A stretch of DNA of 64,000 nucleotides, from positions 1,918,755 to 1,982,754 of the forward strand of contig CM067069.1 in the NCBI GenBank assembly GCA_033980235.1. Direction: 5' to 3'. The translations under genes were made by a program, and so were the position numbers. Source of the stretch: Diadema setosum (Eukaryota; Echinodermata; Echinoidea; Diadematoida; Diadematidae). Below the pieces are notes generated by a model. It worked only from the letters and a program-made list of their open reading frames with translations. It was not told where the DNA came from and searched no databases. Below, in pieces: positions 38,601 through 53,600 of the stretch; within the stretch, counting starts at the first letter, position 1, and every line of letters begins with the position of its first letter.

Positions 38601-41600
38601 CAGAAACATCACCACACATTTCTACAATACACCATACAAATCTTGTCTACTTTGAACCTTGTCCCTTTCAGAACTTCAAGTAGGTACTATATCATCTTTT
38701 TCATATTATGTACTTTTCTCCCTTTTTTTTGGGCTGTCTGTCAGGCTAGGCAGGCAATATTTCAGTTGCTGTTAACTATTTCTACTTCAACTCCCACAAA
38801 ATTTGATCTTTTTCCCCTCTGATTGAAAAGTTCAAAGTTCACAGCAATTATTCTTACATATAGAATTCATGACAAATATCAATTGTTTTGTTTTTTTTTT
38901 CCATCTGGCATCATCACGGTGCCATTTAGGGAGAATGCGTGTCATTCCCAGCGTGAAGAGTATGTGATCCAGGAACAGGAGCAGTCGCCCTCACCAGCCA
39001 GAATGATGCTGGCACACAGAGGGATAGACACCAATGCAAGAGGTGGGTCTTGAGGGAAGACTAGAAAGGTTGAACCTTTTTGTGTCTTCATTCAATATAT
39101 TCATTGTTCAGGGTAACCCTATCAGTGTAGCCCAAAGAGCTTTTCCCCAGTAAGTACTAGAGTGCGGAGTATGCATATGCCCTGTACTATTGTTTTGTGA
39201 GCGCACAGGGAGCACTGGAAGACGACGAGGTAGTAGGCTCACCCCTCATGCTAACACGCTAGCAAATGAGCACCCGAGGAGCAGCCAAATCAGGAAGTGC
39301 GTATCGCGTAATAAAAGTTTAAAAGTTCAAATACGCGCTGTAAAATGTTACTTCAGTACCCAAAGTCCGTCATTATTAAGCGGGTAATGGCAGCCCCCAT
39401 GAAATCTCAGACACCATTTTATAGTTCGCCCTCTCGTGGTGGAGAGGAGAAAAATCTCTTTGGGGTAGCCCTATCAGTGGTGTGTACACTGTTGCTCTTG
39501 GGGCCTTGGGAGAGGTTCAAGTCTGAGAAACCAACTATAGTCAACAAAGTTTGTTTAGAGATCATCAGTGGTCAAATCCATGTTGATCTACTGAGACCTT
39601 CATTGGCCTGTTGGTCTCTAGTTGTCATGGAGACGAGACATCATCCTTACGTTACATTTATCAGCCAGATAAGATGTTTGCTTCCAAAAATAGTCACAAT
39701 TGCCAGAATATCAATTCTAGTAAGAAGAATATCAAGACTTCAACGGGTACCTATGCTGGAAATGAGGGATGACAAACTATGTTGGTACAATCGCTGTAAG
39801 GACAGCCTCATTTGAACTGTGATAGCCGGTCGATCATATTGTTAGTTGCCTCCGGCTTGTTAATGTAAAACAGCTAAACAAAGAGGAGACAAATGATTTT
39901 ATCATTCACTGTGACGACTAGACAATCTACATCTAGATCTCGACCCTAGATGAATTCTGTGTCGGTCAGTTTTTGATGAATTTTTGATGTTCAAATTAGT
40001 GGCTTTGAGTTGTGTTTGATGTCTGCACAAGATTGATCAGCACATGTATATGTATGTATATGCACAATATGAATGTGAGTTGCAAAACATGTAATACAGT
40101 GAGAGCAGTGACCTAATTCCTGTAATGTGGGAAATATTGTGTAGTTGATTGACCAATCAGATCACAGAATTCACCATCACTAAATTATAATTCTGTATGT
40201 GTTGACATGAAATCATGTTATCAAGACTCAGCTCCTTTTTGCTTTCACATTTGGTCATAGGATGTGGCATTGTGTATCAAAAGTCAACAGTCCATTATGT
40301 TTGCAGTTTGGGTAGACATAGATAAATGCTTACTGATAGCAACATTTTTGTTGTGTCTGTTTGCATGTAGAGTATTATTTTATCATAAGTGATAGGACTA
40401 TTTTGTTACTGTATACGCTATATATTTCGCGTGGGTTTTATTTTCGCGAATTTCGCGAGTCGGGAGCTATTCGCGAAATTAACAACACGCGAAAATATTA
40501 CCTTCCAAAATGAATCCCTTGCCTTGACGATACGATCATTTTACGGCTTACTGAACAGACCATACTGGCTAAGCTTGTTTACGTACATATGGCATGTCCA
40601 CGTCTAACTAATTTACTAGAATCTCTAGTATACACAGCCCAGTCGCTGTGGTAGCATTCGTTGCTAGTAAGTTGAAAATTCACACTTTCTTTGCCACTTC
40701 ATATTTTCTCCGGTCCCCCAATCGCGAATTTAACCACTGGCGAAAATGTGTGACATCGGCAATTCGCGAAAATTTATGCACGCGAAAATTATAGCGTATA
40801 CAGTATTTTAAGCTACTGCAGACCAGGAATTCGTGAAGGACTATCAAGAATGTTAACCCCTTGAGAATTCCACATGGAGAAAATGTGTCTTGCATGCGAT
40901 GTAGATTTCACCTGTGACCTCATTCTACCCTACCCTCTGCATATTTCCCTGCCTGCAGTGGACTTCTGGGTGGTGCACACGGACTACGTGGACCATGCCC
41001 TGATCTACAGCTGCGGAGGCACGGAACTGGACGGCACCTGCCAGGAGGGGCAAGTCACAGTACAGCTCCTGAGTAGGAGGCTCACCATGTCGGGCGTGGC
41101 CCGCAGTCACCTCCTCTCCATCCTAGAGGGCCTGTGTGTGGACCCCACCCAGCTCAGGGACATTCCCGATGGTAAGCCATGTCCTCAATTTTTGCACCCA
41201 CTTTTTTTTTCCTGCAGAAGTCGGGTTCTTGATTTATGTTACTGTATAAGCTGTTATTTTCGCGTAAAGATATTTTTACGAATAAGGAGGTAACAGATTT
41301 TTTCACAAGATGTTGTTTTTGAGAACTGACATCGAGGCTATTGTAAATGCGCTATTACCCTAGTGCATGGCGACATTTTTGCGTGCTGTTAAATTCGCAG
41401 TCCAACTGTGATTCGCGAAATTAGCGAAAATAACAGCTTATACAGTACACTTGAATCTTGTTTGAACGTATTCTATGTATGCCTGCATGCAGACAAATGG
41501 CCAGAAATGGACAATGGATTTAAATGAAATTGAACTGAATCAATAGAGGTAATGCAGAGGGATACTTATGAAAAGAGTAAGTTTGAAATACTTCTGTGTC

Positions 41601-44600
41601 TATCTTTTTCTCTCACCAGAGTGTTATATTGAATTTCCTACTCTTTGCACAAAAGTCTGATAGAAGTAAATTCATTTTGCACAGAAGAGAGTATACATGA
41701 GTAGATTATGTAATGTAATCCATGAAATTCGTTGCCATAAATTAGATGTGATCAAACCACGATATCAGATCGCACATATGTCTCAATATGACTCTGAACT
41801 CTTGAGTAGGTTTGTGCAGTTTTGTTGAGGGCTAGTCAATTATATCCGTCTCTTTAAAGGCCATAGGCAAATCTGGAGGATTAATTCCAGATGATGTTTC
41901 CCCTCATCCCATTACCACCTTCTTTCTTTGAAATAACATCAGAAAAGTGCCTTCATGACATTCTATGGGAGCCTCACAAGTTCAAATTTTGTGTATCCAA
42001 TCATTTCTCCAAATTGCCAATGTCCATTCACTTAATATAAAATTTGATGTCTTCTCGCAGAAGTGAAAAGCATGCCATGTCTAATTTTTTTTCTTGCTTA
42101 TTATCTTGCAGCATGTGACACATCTCTGGGAATCTCTGTTGAAGGTAAGATAGGACTTTAGGTTTTCCTTGTACCTCACAAGATGTTTTTAGAAAGAATC
42201 CACTCAAAACACTGAGGGAGTAAAGATGAAATGATATTCCAGGTTCCAAGATACTCTAATTCTCTCTCATGGCAAAATGTGAGTTGATGTTCATGTGATA
42301 CAAAGAGTTAATGACAGTAGCCAATATTTCCTGTACAAAATGTAGACAGTGTGAGCACAGATTTAGTCAGCAGTATGAGACTTCAAATTCATGAAATTCT
42401 TCCATCGAGGTGTTTTTCTTTTCTTTGCAACTTATTTACGTTGATGTAGGGCAATTTGTCAATCAGTTGCAAAGAAGTATGAGACTTAAATGTCATGTAT
42501 CCCTTTTGTAAACATCACAAAATATGGCACTGTTGAAGAAAGATGTCTCTCAACATTGTGTATGAAATCTTACTGTAATTTACCTCAGAGTCTTTGACAA
42601 AAGAAATAAAAACCTAACTGCTCTTACTGGACAATAAACTCCTTTTTTCCCCCAAGAATAATGATTCGATTTTTTTTTTGTCCAAGTAAATCCATAGAAA
42701 ATCTGTAGTATTGTTTACTTTACTTTTTGAGCGCTTTTTGGATGTATATGACAATTTCTGCTCCTGTAATTGCTGTTCTGTCTGTACCAAAATCTTTGTC
42801 TCAATAGATTGACAATAGAATGACTGAAAATTACTCATTGTCATGATGATTACTGCTAATTCATTTATCCTATGGCATTCCTTCTTCTTCTTCTTTTTTG
42901 TCAAACTTCAGAGCGTTGCTCCGTGTCCAACTTTGAGGTCATGGAGAATTTTGATTCTTCACGGGTGAGTGTCTTCTTTCCAGTTTTCTATGATTAGCCC
43001 CTTATGCTTTATACTGGCTTCGCTTTTCTCATTGGCAAAGATGCCCTGAGTAGTGATTATCCAAACCCTCCTACCGGAAATTCCTTTTGTATGACAGTGG
43101 GGTTTCTGCTGGACAGTTGTGCTGTTACAGCTATGTGCCGTGTAACCATCTGTCCAACTTGTATCATGGTCTTGTTTGATTAGGAAATAAATATGTGAAT
43201 GCTAATGAAGCAGCTTCAAATTTGGCAATATATGTTGCAAAGTGCATGAGCATATCAATGGGTATGATGCATCTGAAACAAAATGTAATAAATAAGGATG
43301 AGAATATTCTTTGTTTCATGGTGTTTGCTTAATTTAGCTTACATCTGTTGCTTACAACTGGTGGACCACATAAATAACACTTCTGTTCAATTGGTGCACC
43401 ATGATAATAATTTGTGGAGTACTTTCTGGTTTGTTGGTTCTACTAGTTGATTTGATCTAGCAAAATATAAATCACAAGAACATGGAGTAGCTTTTAGCAT
43501 AGATTTCTTGTATTATTAGGTGGTCAATACCTTCTTCATCCATATTCTTTTTTAAAGAATATACTTCATTATGATAACAGTCATTGCATTTGGCATGTTT
43601 CTTCTGTGTGTGTAATTAACTATAGACTGTCTTTAAGTTATTTTATTGAACATCTTGTGAATGAGTATGGATCTAATTTGCATCAAGAGAATAGTTTTAA
43701 TGGGAAAGTACAATGTTAACTCATTTATTACATGGTCAGAGAAAAAATAAAGGGAATGTCATCATCATGTACGTAGTACGTGCAGATCTCCACATTTTCT
43801 TGAATTTGGAAGAAAGATTCCTAATTTCAGCTCCTCTCTGTCCATGTTTTGGATGCTAGATGTTTTCTTGTTCATTAAGAAAATTCACTTCAATACAAAA
43901 TGGAGTATTATTCTGAATGTACAACAATATGTTTCTGAACTCTGACCTTGTGGGGAGTTGAGACCTTAACTCAAGGTATTGAACTTTGCTATGAAAAAAA
44001 AGAGTAAATTGCAACAGACACCAAGCTATTTTTACAATGTCTGATGTGCTATATGCTGTAAGATATTCTACCTATTGCTCATACCACCAGTATGTCGGCA
44101 CCTGGTACGTTATCTCCCACCTGCAAAGGAATATCTACCCTTACCACCGAGTCTCAACCTATGAGACCTCGTCAGAAGATGGCTCCATCACCATGACAAC
44201 ACGCCGCATCTCCAGGTGAGAAATCTCGTCTCTCTAAATCCGGGGTTGCTGTTGATCTGCTCCTTCCCTACAAAGTGGGATTTGTTGGGGATGGTGACCT
44301 GTTTTAGTTTGGGGTTTTTTTTCAGATATTTATGATAATAATAATAATGATATGAAATATTTATATAGCACTTAATACAACATGTTTTGAAATGCTTTAC
44401 AATTATCAAAACAAACAAACATATAAATCAGCTTCGAATACAAATAATCAAGTATACATGATCATCAGTTTTATTCTAGAAATAAATGGGTTTTTAGTTC
44501 CTTTTTAAAATGTCAATGGAGGTGGAGGACTGAATATGAGTAGGAAGGTTGTTCCAACCTATACCTACCTATATGGATTTGACTTTCAGTAATTGAAGTT

Positions 44601-47600
44601 ACCATAGCAACAACCTACATAATCTCAACTGAATGGTTATTCCAGGCTGCAGCTGTGGTAACTCTGATTGTCAAAACTTTTGTCAGAAGCAAATTTGTTG
44701 GAAGCAATGAGTCTAAATGAGGCATGCTCCCCTCCACCTGTATTTTTGTTTTGAAAGAAATGAAAGGGGGCATGGGCACCCTCCTTTAATTTTTGGCACC
44801 CCCCCCCCCCCTTTATGGAATTCCTGGATCCGCCCCTGAAATTCTCTATGTATGCAGCTTGTACAGTTGCTGTAGTACCACAAGAACAAAAAAAAAAAAG
44901 AAACAAAAATGAAAGTAATAAGAGATTAATCAAGATATTTCTTCATTGCAGTCCAGAGTCGTGCACAAGTGCGATGAGTTTCCAGGCAAGGGCAACCATC
45001 GGCAGCGATGTCAGTGCCAAGATGCAGCTGACTCCTATGGGCATTCCAGGTGCCATTACAGGTACACAAAATGAATCAAATAAATAGCGAAGAAATAAAG
45101 ATTAGTTACGCATAGTTTATATCCTTTCCCAGGCCAGAACAATCGTGGGAATAACAGTATTCAGTGTTTCCAATCAGACACTATTTATTGTCTCAGGCGA
45201 CACTTTGGAGAGTAGCAAAGTTAGCATTTATCATTAATTTGATAGGTTAGAAAACACAAACATGTATATCTCAAATCTTCATTTGATGTATTTATGACAC
45301 TCTTATCTTGTGATATAATTGTATGTACATATGATTATGATTGTAATTAATGCACAGTCATGTACTATAACACTGGACTCTACCACACGCTTCAAATAAC
45401 ATAGGTAAATATCAATGTTATAAAATACAGTTTGCTTTATATTTCAGCAAAGTCAAAGCAGAGACCCTTGCATTATTGCACACAATCATAATAAGTACAG
45501 TGCATCATAGATCACACACTATTCATGTACTTTGATAAAATGCAGATATGTACGTATATGTGTTCGTAATTAACTTTGTTTCATGTGAATTCTCCGCACC
45601 CCTGAAGAGGACTACTGGGTGGTATATACAGACTACATGGACCACGCCCTGGTATACAGCTGCGGGGCCAGGACCCCCAACGGCACCTGTCGAGAGGGGG
45701 AGGCCCATGCCTGGATGATGAGTCGTGACAGCATCCTATCAGAAGAAGCACACCACCACATGACAATGCTTCTCCATGGCCTGTGTGTGGACCCCGCCCA
45801 GATGGTGGACACGCCTCCAGGTGAAACAAACTCTCTGATTCAAATTCATGAAATTCTTCCGTCAAGATGTTTTTCATTGCAACTGATTGACAAATTGCCC
45901 TACATCGACATAAATAAGCACTGAATTGATCAGCTCGAATACGTACGCCCATGATTTTTTATCATGGTTACTACTATAACACTGATCAATTCAGTGCTTA
46001 TTTACGTCGATGTAGGGCAATTTGTCAATCAGTGGCAATGAAACTCTCTGATAACCTAGCTACCTGGATGACACTTGTGTAAACATTTGAAGTGAAGACC
46101 AATGAAGGCAAATATTAAAGATTTTTGTATCCCACTTTAAATGGCAGGTTCTGAGAAGACTCATGTGGGTCTGTAATCAAATTTCAAAGATGATATCAGC
46201 CTTATACCAGAGAAGATTGTGCATTCTAAGAGCAGAGAAAGAAATTATGTACATGATTTCATATTTATCTGTGAGATGATGATTGAAGTATCAAAGGTTT
46301 TGCTTGGGTTGCTCTTCTGAGCAAGACACAAAGTTTGCCACAGAATACCAAACATTTTTGAATGTTTAAACAATTATTCAATTTCGTGTTTGAGTCTGTT
46401 AGTGGACTCATAGTTTTGTTGCCCTACTAGCTGTTAGTAGAGGTTAGGTCTCTCGTGACTAGAATTATGACTCGATGTTGTTTATTTGTTTGTTTGTTTT
46501 TTGTCAGAGTTTCCACTGAGAGTAAAAAAGTTTTCATTCAATTCATCACACTTGAATTTGAAGAGTTTTATCACAAAATGAGCTAAATCCATTCTTGTTA
46601 AGTTGAGATTTTGTGATTAAAGCTGCTAAAAAAGCAAAGAAAATAGCAAGAAAATACAGGATATTTTTAATCATAACTTCTGGAATATTGTTATGTTACA
46701 AGTGAGGTATTACTGGAAAGGTTTGATTTTGCTAAATCTGATGATGGATTAATTTTGAAATGTTTAAAAATGGAACTTAGCTCATTTTTCCATAAAATTT
46801 GTCACATAGTCATAATTATAGAGAGATGAAATAGTCTTCTTTTTTTTTTGGGGGGGGGGAGGAATCAATGATTTTGTCAAATTAGCTTTCTGTTTGCAGT
46901 TCTTCAGTCAGAGCACTGCACACTTTGTATGATCGTGGTATTTTTCATGTGCTGAAGATGGCTAGTGCTTTACTGTTATTTCTCTGTTTTCTTTTTATTT
47001 TGATATTCATCAACAGACTGTGATCCATTCCTCTATCCTGGGATGCGCCTCCCAGGTATGTGTGTAATTCCCCCATTACGAATAGTGTGTCCATGATAAT
47101 GTGATGGTTATTTTTGATAGAATCATTGAGGTGACAAAATGTTTTAAAACTGTAGACATTTTTTACCACACGATGAGATCTTACTGTGAAAGTGTAGAAG
47201 CATTTATCTTTCACAAATTCCTCTGTTTTAAACCTTTCAGTCCTCTGTAGAAAGGGGGAATAGTTGCAATATACACCATTCTAAATGGCAACTGCAAGGA
47301 GTTGACTGATAACAATGTAGAATCTACATCTTACAGAAGTGGAGTATTAAGTAGTGGATTCATGTAACATTTACCCGTTGAAGACGAATCCTGAGTATAC
47401 CCTGGCAAGTGTCTGTGGTAAATACATGCTGTAGTGAAATCAGCCCATCTTCAACGGGTTGTCTGTTTTTGAGGGCATATTGAATCAAAAGCATCTCTCT
47501 TTGCTTCTAGTGACTGTTCTGGTCTGGTCACTATTTCATCAGTGAAGCATAGTAACTTATTGCTTTGTTATAAGCATCATCCTTGAGAGTTGAGATTTTT

Positions 47601-50600
47601 TTGGACTAGCAGTCTCCTCTATAACTTTTGTTTCACTGTATTTCTTATACAGAAGAATTGTCAGGTTCTTGTGCGGTCGACAACTTCCGGGTCATGGACG
47701 ATTTCAACTTGGAACAGGTGAGGATATGAAAACTGTGATACAGTTTTTTTAATCTCATCATTCATGTCTTGGTGATATCTTTCTAGTTATCTTTGGAACA
47801 GTAGGAGAATGCTATTATACTCCTGCGTGTTTCTTCTAAGCTTATGACACCAGCACACAATTTTGGCATTTGTACACTGAGGATGTGCTTTTATCTTGCT
47901 AGTTTTCATGCATGTACCAAACAAAATGCCGTATTCTTGATCTTATTTGTATTGTAGATAGAACAGAAGAACTGAACATACACCTCAAGAATGAGGATCT
48001 CTCAGTGCAGGGGAAGGGGGGGGGGGGAGAGAGAGGGGGGATATTAGTGCTAATACCATGTCCCCATCCACCCACCTCTTCACCCCTCCCCTGTCTCTAC
48101 AGTAAAGAAAAACTTTTTTTCTAACTCATGAAGGATGACACCAATTTTCTCTTGCATTTATCATGATAAAATTTAATGAAAAAAAAAATAGCCAGAAGTT
48201 CCTATAATAAACGTTGCTGTCTTGTCATCTGTATGCTAATATATCACAGTGCAAATGGAAGTAGATGGCTTTGTAGTTCTGAAACAGTTTGGACTTCCTA
48301 CATTCCTAAAAAGTTGACAACCCCAAAACTGAATTGTAAATATCATGAATCATCACGTACAATGAACATTTTTGACAGATTTATGAAATATTGTGAAGGT
48401 CATTGTGCTTGCAGAACCATAAGAAGCTATGTAAATCATGTCAACCATTGATATTGTGTCATTCAGTATGCAGGCCAGTGGTACACAGTTGCACAGGTTC
48501 AGCCACCCAGGATGCCTTACCACCGCGTCTCCACCTACACCCTACAGGCCAATAACACACTTAAAATGTCCACCGATCAGTACATGAGGTGAGTGAGGAT
48601 TTCAGGTTAGTCATCTTCAGTTGACTGACCTGTTGGCAGTTTTAAAGGTCTTTGCACCAATCACTAGAGAATAAAATTTTTGTCCAAAATGTGATACAGA
48701 CTATAACATTAGGCATTGCAAATAAGACCAATTCTATCTCAATTTGTACGTATAGCAGCTATTATATTGATGTTCCATTTTGAGTAATATTTTCCTGTGT
48801 CTAATAATATCAATTTCAGGCCGGGAGACTGCACCACTGCACACCTTGATGCCGAGGCTTTCTATGATCCTGCGAGTCAGATCCCAGGAAGTGAAGGGCA
48901 TGATGGGAAACTGATTCTCAGGCCTCATAACCCTGCCATACCCCCTGGTGAGTACTTGGTCGAGTACACTTTCAGCCAACATTTAACCCGCTGTGACCCA
49001 AATAAGGGAATACTTTGTAGATTTGATTTGGGGTTCCTCATGGTTCCTTCTAGCAATGGGCTTATAAAAGATTTTCAAGAAATTAACAAATTCAGTTCAT
49101 AAAATCAAACTTTAGATACACAGAAGACCAGAGATATGTTACCTTTTCTTGTTTGAGATTTAGGTCCAGTTTTGTGTTTGATTTTCTTTCTTTCTTTCTT
49201 TTTTAAGGAGAGGAGAGAGGTGTTGTTTGTTTGCTTTATTCCTCTTGTTCAATGCTTGCTTTTGCCAAATCATTGAATCTACCTGGCATCCAACTTGCCA
49301 AGTTGTCGAGTTATGGTATATATTATGAATGTAATATGTATCTGACATTACCAAAAGTAGAATGTGAAATATAGTGCACATACTCTGAAGCTGTAAAGAA
49401 TGCCAAGTTTTCCTCTAATGATTTTGATTCTGTCTCCAGGGCGATACTGGGTGGTGGACACAAACTACACGGAGTATGCCCTTGTCTACAGCTGCCTGCG
49501 ATGGAGCGAGGGGGAGGCCTGCCTGCCCCGCTTCACCTTTGTGTGGTTCCTCTCCCGGCGACCAACCCTCAGCGCCGACGTCCGGCAACACATGATGTCT
49601 TTCCTGCCCAGTCTCTGTGTGGACCCCGCCCTGCTCAGGGATGTCCACGGTAGGTCGCCAGTAAGGGTGGAGTAAATGGTGTAAATGCACAAATTGTACC
49701 TGAGACTACTTCAGGTATTAGTTGATGAAAATGAAATTGATGAATTTGTACATCCATGTATTCATATATCTATATATTCATTTGTCTACATATATATCAA
49801 TCTTTGTGTCTATCTTTTTGCTCATTTTTCTATCATTCATTTATTTAGTCAGTGATAAATATTGTTTATATGCATATGAGTCTGTCCCGTTGGCTACTGA
49901 GCCAGGAGTGCTAAAAAAGAAGAAAATCCAGGGGAAAAAATTGTAAACACCACACAGAGCCAGTGCAGTAATAACAGTGATGGAAGCAAGTATTTGTTGG
50001 GTTTCATTCTTTGTTCATAGTGACAATTTGCATTTGTCACAGTTTCCTGTATAGTGAACTCATATTTTGCAGATGGGTGATATTTTTACCTGACAGTGTT
50101 CAGTGTCATAGTAAGCCATAACAGCCTTTTTCCTGTTGTACCAAGTTCATGGCAAGTGTTGGATGTTTGACCAAAGTTTTGATTCTCCCCTATGTGCAGT
50201 GATTACAGTAGGCGTGTCTTCATCAGCCCGAAGTTTCAAGATAGCGCGCTATCTTGCGGTTACCAAACTAGTCCGATGTCAAAATAGCGCGCTATCTGTG
50301 TAGTGAAGACGCAGATATCGCGCTATTTGATCGGGAAAATTTCCCCCAAAATCTTGGTCTAGTTCGTCAACTAGAGCGCTAATTCGTGAAATAGCGCGTT
50401 ATCTTGAGTGCGTCTCCATCAGCCCGAAATTTTCTCGATACCTCCACGCTTCTGGTTAGTCAGCTGGCAATGGAAAGCGCATGTACAAGCAGCTAGTGAT
50501 TGTGTATAGTACATTACACGCACGGTGTATTCAAGGATCACATGTGTGTACTATAGGCCTACTGTTGTTGTCATCTTTAAAACCAGGGAGGTTATTTCTC

Positions 50601-53600
50601 TCACCTCCCTATTAAAACTCAGTGCCGTGCATGCTAGCTGTTTTTTTTTTTTTTTGTTGTTGTTGTAAACTTCTTCTTCTGGTCCACTCTATTCATACCT
50701 TAGCTGAAGATTCTTGCAGATTGTGTGCATTTTGGATTTATTTAAACATTGCAATTCGTTAATTTCATATAAGATGCCTCACTGGACAGAAGAAAGAGTA
50801 GCGTTATTAATATCCCTTTGGAGAGAATTTGCTGTACTGCTCACCTCCCTGGTTGTAGAATCGTACATACGGTGATATAGGAGATTTTGAGCGGGGAAAT
50901 CCACTTTCGAACCGCGAGCCAGGCAGAGTAATATTGCAAAGTGCGCATGCGTCAATTTTCGGACTAATTTCCCGAAGCAGGCTGTTCGAGCTGATGAAGA
51001 CGCACATTCGCTGTATCGGGCTATTTTCTAAGACCGAATATGTCCCGCTAGTTTGAACTTCGGGCTGATGAAGACACGCCTAGTGATGCCTGTTTGATGT
51101 GGAATATCTTAAAAGTGTTTCTAGTCGTTTTGCATATCTTCAAGTTATGATCCATAGGATATTTTTTTGTGGTGCATCCATACATGAATACTGTAAATTT
51201 GAGTAAATCAGATTGTTTCTATCTCACTTTTACCTAGATTGTCATGAGGATGGTTCCAATAGACGTAAGTGTCTTAATTTGACATTCGTATTTATCATTT
51301 TTATCATTATTATTATTTGGTCCAGCAGTTGTATTGTGGGATCAAATGTCAGATGCTATATTTTTCTAATATGAGTTTGAATGAAATGATATGAAAATAC
51401 ACTTTAAGCAGTTGTAAAGTATCTGAATATTAAATGTAAGGTTTGCCTCAGATCACGAAATAAGTAATCAAGAAATTGGACTTGGAAAACATTAAGATAG
51501 TCTGTCTCATAGATGTGAGCTTAATATGAAATTGGTAGCGTCAGTATTTCCTGCTTTACTCTGCGGTGGTAACTCCTGTCTACTTGTGAGTTCTTTTTCT
51601 TTTTCTTTTTCTTTTTTTTTGGTTGGTTAATTATTACAATCTTCATGCATTTTTGCTTGAGTGGACCAAATATCTGCTGAATATTAGCACCACAAATGAT
51701 GGTTACATGGGAATGAAAATTAAGAAAGTAGCCAAATTTCACCCCACCCCCCCCCCCCCAAAAAAAAAAAAGAGAAAAAAAAATACTCTTCTCATGCAGC
51801 GACAACAAAAAATATTCCTCCTCCAGGAGACATGGAAATGATATTCACATTTATGATTGAAAGTATCTCAGTTAATTGTCAGGAGAATGTGTTCTCTAAA
51901 ATGAAAAATTAACATTTGTCATATTCTTATATTTTTTGGAACATCATTCTGACATCACAAATTATAGGAGATTCCCTCTGAAGAGGGCAGCACATGTCAT
52001 TAATCAAAATTTTTGCCATATATGCATTTTTTGAATGGATTGTCTAATTTTCCATTAACTCCAACTTTATTTTCCTGTTGTCAAACTTCACCACTGTCAT
52101 TTTACTTCTTCATTCGCTGAATCTGTGTGTACATTGAATGACTGTCACAAGGCCCAGTCTTATCATCTCTGTTTTCTTTGAATTCTGCTGCAGCCACCCC
52201 AGCACCAGTCTCATGCTCTGTAGATGGCTTCTCAGTGAAACAGGACCTTGTCATCGAAAAGGTAAGCTGTACTGTTGGTTACACAGGCACACTTATCGTT
52301 GGCATCGACAGCTGTCACAGAAGTCTGGTGGTTTGCCCGCCACCGTTATATCAGCTATGACAAGAAGACATGACTATCATACATTTTCTGTCTCGGAATG
52401 GTATGGATATGTACATATATCATTATTAGTTAGTTGCTAGGTGTATCTTGTCACTACGTAATGCATGGTTAAGTCGCTGACATGTCTTTTACTCTATGTC
52501 AAGGAATTGAGAGAAAATAACATTTTCGAGTTTGAATTTTTCTTTCAGTTTTTGTTTGTAGGGCTTTGTCATTTTATTATATCGTAATTAAGTGACAAAG
52601 CCCTAAACAAAAACTCAAAATATTCCTTAACTAAACTATCTTTCACAGAGTTTTAATCACCCATTTCTCTTATTTTTTTTTTTTTTTTATGGGAACCTGG
52701 TGGAATATGTATTATGTCTACGAGGATTCAGAATTCAGTATGGATTGGGTGAATAGTCACCCAAACACTGAGCAGAAAACCACGTACATGAGGGTGAGTT
52801 ATTGATTTCTGTTTGTCTCCCTCTTTTGTCCAGTTCTTGGGTAACTGGTACGAGGTTAGCCACACCAATGGGGAAACCAACTTGGCAGTTCCAGACATGG
52901 AGATGATCTCCTTCAGCCCGTCGTCCAGTAGCAGGGCCGACTTAAGCGTCACCATGTTAAATCTGCGCATGTGAGTCTGGCAAGAAAGAGAGCTACCTAT
53001 GCATTACATTATGACAATATGTGTAGCCCCTTTCCAAAGGGTACATAGTGCTTCATACTTGTATAACAATATTATAAAACATCAGACTGACACTGGATAT
53101 ACAAATAGATAAAAACATTATGAAACATTGAACAGCATTACTGAAATAAATGGAATTTTAGATGCTTCTTAAATTATAAATTGGATGGTTTCTTCACTAG
53201 TGGGGGGGGGGGGGGCTAGTGAATTACAAAGTTTTGAGGCAATGCATGGAACATATAAAGGAATAATCTCCTACCATTTTCTCTTCTACTAGGAATGCAG
53301 TCTACAGATTAAATTTTAGATGTAATGGCATTGCATTGAACACCATTGTACCCCTCCTCCCGCTCAATCTCCCAATAAAAAAGGGGAAAAAATGGTTAAG
53401 TGAGGAGCTCTCTCCTTATTTGTTGTTCAGTGTCAATGTCTTTGCCATAAGTTTGTCCATTTGTTAAAGAAAAATCGTCATTGAACATTGTTCGTCACGC
53501 AAGTTATTTGTTTCATTGCATACTTTTCGATAGCCTCTGAATTGCTGAATTTGTAAATGATTCTAAAATTGACTACACATTCCACTGTTGATCTCCAAAT

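Larger units (their letters stand above)
45821..47016. other. Intron 19
   Basis: Contains the foldback at 45875 and MITE family B copy 2. Confidence 0.7.
49650..51237. other. Intron 24
   Basis: More than half is the 870-bp transposon-like element at 50211-51080; the rest is AT-rich and unremarkable. Confidence 0.7.

Noticed and set aside
39345..39815. 156-codon plus-strand open frame in intron 13
   Set aside because: No recognisable motif, no fit to the splice phases of the surrounding exons, and no lipocalin similarity.
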